A stretch of 64,000 bases of DNA from contig OX155963.1 of assembly GCA_944548615.1 (NCBI GenBank), positions 29,966,985 through 30,030,984 of the forward strand. Direction: 5' to 3'. This DNA comes from Micropterix aruncella (lineage: Eukaryota > Arthropoda > Insecta > Lepidoptera > Micropterigidae). The notes below the pieces were generated by a model. The model saw only the letters and a list, made by a program, of their open reading frames with translations, was not told where the DNA came from and ran no database searches. The stretch's first letter is position 1. Each line of letters starts with the position of its first letter. A program made the position numbers and the translations under genes. Below are positions 57,810 through 64,000 of this stretch, piece by piece.

Positions 57810-58563
57810 GTTACCGGCATCCTTGAAGAGGGTGAATCAGTACGAGCAAGTAAGCAACTTTTAATTTTTTAAAAAATGGAAAAACAAAAAAAAATAGTTT
57901 TATTTTGTCAATTCTATCAATTGAAAAAAGTGCAATAACCGTTGAGCGCACTGCGCCATCTAGGAGTAAGTAAAATATCGCTAATAAACAGTATAAGCGA
58001 CATTTTAAGCAAAGCATATACTTAAAATTAATCGAAAATGCGACATAGACATTTCTCATGGGATACTTATGTCTTAGGGACTATTTGGTTTTTCGTTCGT
58101 TGTTCTTTAACTGTATATGATAGGTTTATATGATGGAGTAATTTTTTCTTATTTTTCTAAACTTTTCAAATTTTTCAAATTTTTATTTTTTGTACTGCAC
58201 ATTATTACTTAAAATCTATTAACACCCATTCCTTCCTTTTCCTTTCCTTTTCCCCTCCCAACCCCCACAGAATGCACTGTGCGTATTGGAGACTTAACTA
58301 ACTAAAACTATTGTTGAAAGCATGTCATCGGCCAGAAATAATGTATTTAATGTAATTGTAATATTTTTTTGTAGCGCTGTATGTTTTCCCTGTTAAATAA
58401 ATAAATAAATAAATAAATTTTACCCACCGCTTTATAGCGCATTGTGCTCAACGCATATTATAACAACAAATAAAAAAATAAAAAACGTTTTTCCCACATT
58501 CTTTCATTAATAGTTGCTTATTTACTCATACTGATTCACCCTCTTCAATGATGCCGGTAACCC
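57810..58563. mobile_element. Inverted-repeat element with LINE tail inside
   Basis: 57,810-57,862 and 58,511-58,563 are inverted copies: GTTACCGGCATCCTTGAAGA ... TAAGCAACTTTTA against the complement GTTACCGGCATCATTGAAGA ... TAAGCAACTATTA. Between them, 58,200-58,420 looks like a LINE 3' end with an (AAAT)n tail, probably a later insertion. Confidence 0.7.
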
Positions 58564-58589
58564 AAAATTCACGGTGCAATGTACATTGA

Positions 58590-59239
58590 GGGGTGTCGAA
58601 TACAAGGGGTGAATCCGTCATCCCATGGAGTTATAACGACATCTTGCCATTCTGTCTTGTATGAAGTGAACGTAATGACTGGACAACACGATACACAGTC
58701 AAGCTACGGCAGCAGCCCGTAAGAGTCCAACGCCTCTTTTTCCCCCAGATTTGTACGAATTTCTCCGTCCTCTGGTCTATTCATGGATTCGAAATAGCTT
58801 GCGCGGCCTCTACCTGACGTCAGCGATTAACATAAATAAAATTTATCGCGGATCTGTGGCGCCAATTGCCCGTCAAGGTCATTTGGGATCGGGTGACCAT
58901 CGGATTGTTTATAAGGATATGTGACGGCAGGTCTAACGCCATACGGCGTTTTAGCTATTGGCTATCGCCGCAAGGCGCGTGAACCGCCCAGTTCGGCCCG
59001 AGGTGTTCCTCCGCATCGGAGCCTCCGATTCCAACTGTTCACGGCTGGAGGTTACAGCCGCAGGTAAGGTTCACGGCGGCCCTTCCAGGTTAGTCCCACT
59101 TCGAGGAGGCTACCGGATGGGAGCTCAACCGTAAGTTGGGTCAACCTAAGGAAACATGAGCTGGCCACCAGGCTGAAACTGCACGGAACCATTAGGAACC
59201 TAAAGTCGTCTTCGGACAGCAAGGGCGACATCTTGGACA
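58590..59239 (+). mobile_element. LINE leader related to family A, plus start of ORF1
   Basis: Follows the family A order in a diverged form and ends CGAGGAGGCTACCGGATGGG as in the 23.9-kb copy. It then passes into HELATRLKLHGTIRNLKSSS and DSKGDILD, protein-like sequence cut at 59,239 by the next element. The reading resumes at 59,920 (see there). This is consistent with the 5' untranslated region and first codons of a non-LTR element. Confidence 0.5.
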
Positions 59240-59905
59240 TATTGAGATGTCAACCACAACGGGCGAACCCGTCACCGCAGGACGTTTTAACGATTCATCG
59301 TTCTATCGACCGTGCAGTGAGCGTAGAAGACTTAGGACATAACAAATCCGACGTCTAGCTACGCCACAACCCGTTAGAGACCAACGCCTTACCGCGAGTA
59401 GCCAGGTATGTTACCTGGCGGGCGGCACTCGCGCCCTAACTACCAATTGTGACCAGATTTCTCCGGTCTCTCGATTGGTTCCGAGTTCGAGGTCGCTTGC
59501 GCGGTCCTCTCCCTTACGAAGCGGTGAAACGGAGTATACCGAATCTATCGCGGACCAAGGCGTCCTTTGCCCGACTCTGAACCGGAATCGGATGGCCAAT
59601 GGTCATTTCAAGAGCAGTCGCCGTAAGGTAGACAACTACCCCCGCTCTATAGGAAACAATACAGTTCCCAGACTCCCCCGATTGTTAGTCGGAGAGCAAA
59701 ATCGATTGGCTTGCGCCGCTCGGTGCGCAGACCGTCCAGGAGCGCCAGAGGATTGATTCCCAGGGGAGACTGGTTGACTCAGTGTCCTACCCAGGCTCGC
59801 ACCCCATGCGTGGAGGCCATCGGATGGGTGTTGACCCGTGAGTGTGACCGACCCTGAAACAGAATGGGTCTTCGTGGCCAACTCAGCAAGGGCCCATTAG
59901 CTCCC
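59240..59905 (+). mobile_element. Family A copy 5 (complete insertion)
   Basis: A 666-bp copy flanked by a perfect 14-bp duplication, CGACATCTTGGACA, at 59,226-59,239 and 59,906-59,919. Starts near ATGTCAACCACAACGGGCGA and ends GGGCCCATTAGCTCC, as copy 1 does. Closely similar to copies 1 and 2 in the middle (TCTCGATTGG, TATCGCGGACCA, TTTCAAGAGCAGTCGCCGTA). Confidence 0.8.
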
Positions 59906-59919
59906 CGACATCTTGGACA

Positions 59920-60140
59920 AGCAGGTGGCAATGGGTGGCGCCAGCGGCGCGGACGGTGAAAGCGAGGAAAGAGGCCCAAACCGTGGCCGGCAACGTTCGT
60001 GGACGCCGTGGGAGCACCATCGACAATCACTCGGCAGAGTGAAATGTCGCTGTACGTACCTCCGAGCAAACCCCAGGACCTCACAGAGGAGTTAGCCACC
60101 AAGGTTGAGCGTCTACAAAACGTCTGCAAAACGTCTACAA
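59920..60140 (+). pseudogene. Continuation of the interrupted LINE ORF1
   Basis: Past the second copy of the 14-bp duplication the sequence reads DKQVAMGGASGADGESEERG, then RGRQRSWTPW, and after a frame change EMSLYVPPSKPQDLTEELAT, KVERLQNVCKTSTK. Joined across the insertion the phrase SDSKGDILDKQVAMGG is continuous. It looks like an N-terminal gag-like region, low in complexity at first and helix-rich later. Broken by family A, by a frame change and by the SINE downstream. Confidence 0.45.
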
Positions 60141-60151
60141 AATTATATACT

Positions 60152-60430
60152 AGTTTGTTTGTTTGTTTCTACTTTTATTGTGAAATCACAATGGGCGGGT
60201 TTATTTTCATGACAAGCTCTGACAACCAATCCTACTATGACGTGTTTATATGTATATGTGCGTGTAACATGTTTGTAAGTGTGCGTCTTGTTATTACATT
60301 CGATCGACAGAATTGAAAATGCAATTCCCTTAATTTTATACCAACGGAAAAAGGTGACCCAGACGGAAATCGAACCTGGAACTTTACAATGTAAGATCAG
60401 GCGACCTAACCACTATGTTACCGGGCCGTG
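60152..60430 (-). mobile_element. tRNA-derived SINE, copy 3
   Basis: Minus-strand copy. The (ACAA)n tail is at 60,152-60,168 and the tRNA-like head ends at about 60,428. The B box is degraded (GGTTCGATTTCC), so this copy is probably older than the other two or no longer transcribed. Confidence 0.8.
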
Positions 60431-60547
60431 TACACGGACTAACGAAATTTCACGGATTTCAGAGAGAAGCTTCACTTGCTGTCGACCCGAGAGAAAGGAG
60501 ATCTGAGAGTTCTCTATCTGCTTTTCAGGATTTTGGAGGGCGTCTTT

Positions 60548-60592
60548 CCCGATTATCTCACCGGCAGATTTACTTCCGGTGTGATAATCGGG
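60548..60592. repeat. 17-bp hairpin
   Basis: CCCGATTATCTCACCGG and CCGGTGTGATAATCGGG, one mismatch, 11-base loop. Confidence 0.8.
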
Positions 60593-61440
60593 AGTCGGTT
60601 CATTTTTGTTAAAAGATTGTGTTGTTGTAATATTTCTATCCCATCTATTTTATAAATTATTCTGCCTAATTACACTTGCGACGTACTTATATTACGTAAA
60701 TTATTGTAATAATTATTGATAGCAATTTTAATCAAGATTAACAATTATTAATTAAGTTAATTATTGTAATAATTATTGATAACAATTATAATTATTATTA
60801 TTATAACAAGAATTTTAAATAATAAAATATTTAAGAGTATTTTAAAATAATAGAACCACTATTAAATGAATTTAAAAAGATGTGAAAATTCCCTCGTTAC
60901 GTAAAATGTACATTATTTGCGTTTTTTTTTCGGTTACAGTAATATTATAAATTGCCATGTTATATTTATTTTTTTTTTTTTTTATAAAATTATCCAAAAC
61001 AATACAATTGATTTTTGCGAAGCAGATAAGATTGCATTTGTTTGGATTTTATCCCCCCACTAGATTGTATATCTGTTCTGGGGTGATAGTATTTAAGACT
61101 TCACTTTAATCATAGTGACTTCACTTCCTTTTTTTTTTTTTTTTTTTTCTCATTCATTCCGATCGCTCATTCATTCTTATAAATTTTAAGGTTATTATAA
61201 ATATATAAATGTGTATATAAATAAAGAACTAATATTAAATAAAGAAAAAGAAAATATTTAAGTTTATAGATAAGTAAAATAAATAAATATATAGATTAAT
61301 ATATAACTAAATTGACCAATAAATTAAGTAGCCTAAAAAGGTTTCTTACTGTGCACATATACATGTGAATTTAATTAATTAATATAATATTATCATTTTT
61401 TTTTAAACATAATCAACCGAAAACATATTTCTTATCAAGT
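60593..61440. other. AT-rich, with a repeat of LINE 3' type
   Basis: AATTATTGTAATAATTATTGATA-type words repeat at 60,700-60,800; T-runs at 60,968-60,983 and 61,131-61,149. Positions 61,010-61,090 share CATTTGT(T)TGGATTTTATC, CCCCACTAGAT and ATATCTGTTCTGG with 63,365-63,420. Confidence 0.45.
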
Positions 61441-61449
61441 ATCAGGTGA

Positions 61450-61670
61450 CAGATATGGACCGAAGTTTGATCCCTCAAATTATCGACCGATATCAGTACC
61501 CGATGCTTTAGCAAAAATTTTGGAAAAAATAGTAATTACACAACTCTGTAATCATCTAGAAACCAATCACATGTCATACGAAAACCAATATGGCTACCAA
61601 TTTCAATGAACATCAGCATTTTTTTTATACTGATGACATTGCGATTGTATTTGTCATCTCTCCAAATTAA
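61450..61670 (+). pseudogene. LINE reverse transcriptase remnant
   Basis: Reads FDPSNYRPISVPDALAKILE, KIVITQLCNHLE and ENQYGYQF, the first conserved RT block, then after a deletion YTDDIAIVF, the catalytic box with Thr in place of the usual Ala. The central RT motifs between them are lost. Confidence 0.7.
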
Positions 61671-63340
61671 TGAATGTATTTAATGTCACAGTATACCAGA
61701 TAGTAGCTTCTCTTAGAACAAAATTGAAATCGAAGCAAGTGACGTCAGGAATCTTAGGGCTACCACAAATCGTAATATGATTAATCGTCTTCTTCTTGAA
61801 GCATCGTCCCGGCCGCATTTACGGTGCCCCGGCGACGCAGATGCTATTATACTACCGATTTGTTCTGAGAATACCGTGTGTAGTCGACTCGTAAATCTCC
61901 ACAAAAAAGTAATAGTAAGAGTGGACACAAACTGCGCCCACAGCGCGTCACAGCACACAGCGCAGTAACTATGGGCCTAAAGACCTGACATGACTTACCA
62001 CTGGCCCCACTTCCGTCGCACCCTCTTCCGGCATTGCCTTGTAGCTCTTGAGTACACATACTGGGTGTGTTATTATACTGTGGTAATGTTATGATTTAAA
62101 CGGTGTATTTTGTGTTTAATTTTAAGAAATCTGTGCTATTTTTGGCCACTGTGCGGTTATTAAATAATAATTATTACCTAATTATAAGAACTGTTACATT
62201 ACATTGCCTCGCAAAGCCATTGATGATGTAATATGAGGCGAGACGATTAATATCATATTGCAAATGGCTGCAGTCTTCAATATGAGTTAATCTAGGATTA
62301 AAATTATAAAACGAAATAACAGAAGCCATAACCTTGAAAACGACCGCATCGTATCCAAACCGCAGTAATACCTGTGAAAACACATTCCTTGCCCTGTCCA
62401 TAAACCCACCATCCCCACCATAAAATTTCTAAATTTCTCCAGCTGTCCGCAGCCGATTTCCGTTTTATAAAACCCAGAGTCAAAAGGTGCCGCGGCACAT
62501 CTATGGGCCATAAACCGAACCCCAAACCTGCAGCCGCGTAGACATAGCTTTACAGCCTTTGGGTCAATTAGACACTGCCGAAACCGCAATCAATAAAGCG
62601 TGTTTGAGTTTTTACTGAAAAGGCTGTAAATGAATTCGTACCTAATCAGTATCATCATCATTGGCGCTACAAGTATTATTCTTCATGTCATAATCAAGAT
62701 TTTTCCGGTGTTGGCCTATTTTAGAAACCTATGTATGTTCTTAAAAAATATAAGAAGATGATTTTAATTATATTTCAGTGTTTCAAAGCCTATTTGTATA
62801 ATAATTTATTTTATTTTACAAGTCCTAAATTATATTTTTGACTATTGAAGATTTTCTTAATTCTGACTGAATTTAAATATTTTTACTAATAATTTTGGAA
62901 ATATATTTGAAATATTTATTACATTTTAATGCTTTTGACCGTTTTCAACTGGTACTTTAATTTTAATACCATCTTATTTTTTTTTATTATACATCATGAT
63001 TACCTAAATACTTACTAACTTAATGTCTTTTGTATTTTTTCTTCAAAATAAATCTAAACATATGCACAGGTAAAATATTTTTCTGGTACGCCAGCCTTAG
63101 TGCAGGCCTAGGCCTAGTTGGACGGCGTTGACATAATGACCAAGTTGCTGAAGTGTGCGTTTTTTTTGCTACTGTAGTACTGCAGTAATATGTACATATC
63201 GTGCTTTACTTAAAATAAATAAAACAAAATATATATTTATAACATTTTTAAATAATATGTACGTATCTTACATACATACTTATTATACCGTATATATTTA
63301 TTTTATAATGTAGTATTAATTCTCTGCAATTATATTTATA
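61671..63340. other. No secure gene
   Basis: Positions 61,713-62,059 and 62,174-62,589 have opposing open frames of 60-100 codons and are less AT-rich. The minus frame at 62,174-62,401 (QVLLRFGYDAVVFKVMASVI...) is mildly protein-like but unassigned. From 62,600 the sequence is AT-rich and featureless. Confidence 0.3.
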
Positions 63341-63344
63341 TAAA

Positions 63345-63422
63345 TTATTACCCTTTTATAAGATCATGGCATTTATGTGGATATTATCACCCCACTAGAT
63401 ATTATATCTGTTCTGGCAATAA
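63345..63422. repeat. Shared LINE 3'-type repeat, copy 2
   Basis: Matches 61,010-61,090: TTTATAAGAT..., CCCCACTAGAT, ATATCTGTTCTGG. Both are followed by AT-rich sequence. Confidence 0.5.
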
Positions 63423-64000
63423 CTAATTTGATCAGTTTCAGTATCAGTATTAGTATCAGTTTTAAAATATTTACCGTGCTCAAAATAAAGGTACGTTTGT
63501 AAAACGACACCTCAGCAGTTAGTTATGTTCCAGAAAAACCACGTCTGTAGCTAAAAGTCAAGTAAGGAATGCCATTTGATAATTAGGAAAATGATGGTTA
63601 CTGAGGTATTCAGGCGAATAGTCAATAATAAAAAACAAATATTCATAAAAAAAATACAGTTTAGTGGTTCTCATCGCAGAATCTATCTAACTATGCCGTA
63701 GCCCGTTCTAAGATAAACTACATGTATGGCGATGACTTGTTTATATGTGCGCAGATGCAGAATCAAAATTAAATTAAAAAAACTAATAATCATAATCTTA
63801 ATCATAAGTTTTTTATTCAAAATAGTACGAAATCGTAACTTTTTGACGTCAACAATGCATACAAACATACATAAATGATCTAAAAATTTAATTTTTGTGA
63901 CATTATAACAAATTATTGTGACATATAACGTGATATAAATCATCGAGGTAACCATTTTATTTCCAAGGTTCTTTGTCGTCTAGATAATCATTTATTTTAT
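63423..64000. other. AT-rich non-coding sequence
   Basis: A 90-codon minus frame at 63,683-63,955 has no motif. Nothing else seen. Confidence 0.4.

Noticed and set aside
62174..62589. Minus-strand frames as a gene
   Set aside because: Mildly protein-like but no family recognised and three overlapping frames compete; reported only as unassigned.

Overview
The window looks like AT-rich nuclear DNA from an insect, most likely a moth or butterfly (Lepidoptera). The support is: Helitron ends starting TC(T/C)nTACTAATATTATAAA and closing with a hairpin plus CTAG; a GCGGCCAAGTGCGAGTCGG repeat that I know from Lepidoptera; tRNA-headed SINEs; mariner, piggyBac, hAT and LINE relics; and GT-AG introns with AATAAA signals. 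No bacterial gene organisation, rRNA gene or CRISPR array is visible. The lineage is an inference; no search was run.

Host coding content is minimal. The one convincing host exon is 22,039-22,694 (+). It is the last exon of a probable transcription factor that ends in VWRPY, a Groucho-recruiting tail typical of Runt/Runx proteins. The rest of that gene must lie to the left of the window or in parts of it I cannot recognise. A weaker candidate terminal exon is at 50,012-50,241.

The remainder is layered mobile DNA. Left part (1-21 kb): a foldback palindrome, several copies of a GC-rich repeat family (family A), LINE tails, a tRNA-SINE, two Helitrons, two hairpin MITEs, and a block at 10.5-15.8 kb with 580-bp direct repeats around a decayed minus-strand reading frame. 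Middle (22-32 kb): the host exon, a MITE, a 32-bp minisatellite, a decayed mariner, a TIR-bordered segment and a 117-bp minisatellite.

The most interesting region is 32.6-46.1 kb. Two inverted repeats (right arm 557 bp; left arm interrupted by about 620 bp of other DNA) enclose 13.5 kb. Inside sits an 8,890-bp element, 34,446-43,335, with 14-bp perfect inverted ends CCCAAGTAACATTT, a GT target duplication and many subterminal GGTTCT/AGAACC motifs. It carries two convergent genes: a spliced, TNP2-like transposase-type gene (+) and a DUF4806-type gene (-) with its own noncoding first exon, now frameshifted and interrupted. This looks like an EnSpm/CACTA-related transposon with a DUF4806 partner.

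Right part (46-64 kb): a 5'-truncated LINE with reverse transcriptase and a (TGTAA)n tail, a hAT deletion derivative with a perfect 8-bp target duplication, a piggyBac derivative bounded by TTAA, more family A copies, one of them inserted with a 14-bp target duplication into what looks like the start of a LINE ORF1, a third tRNA-SINE, and LINE relics.
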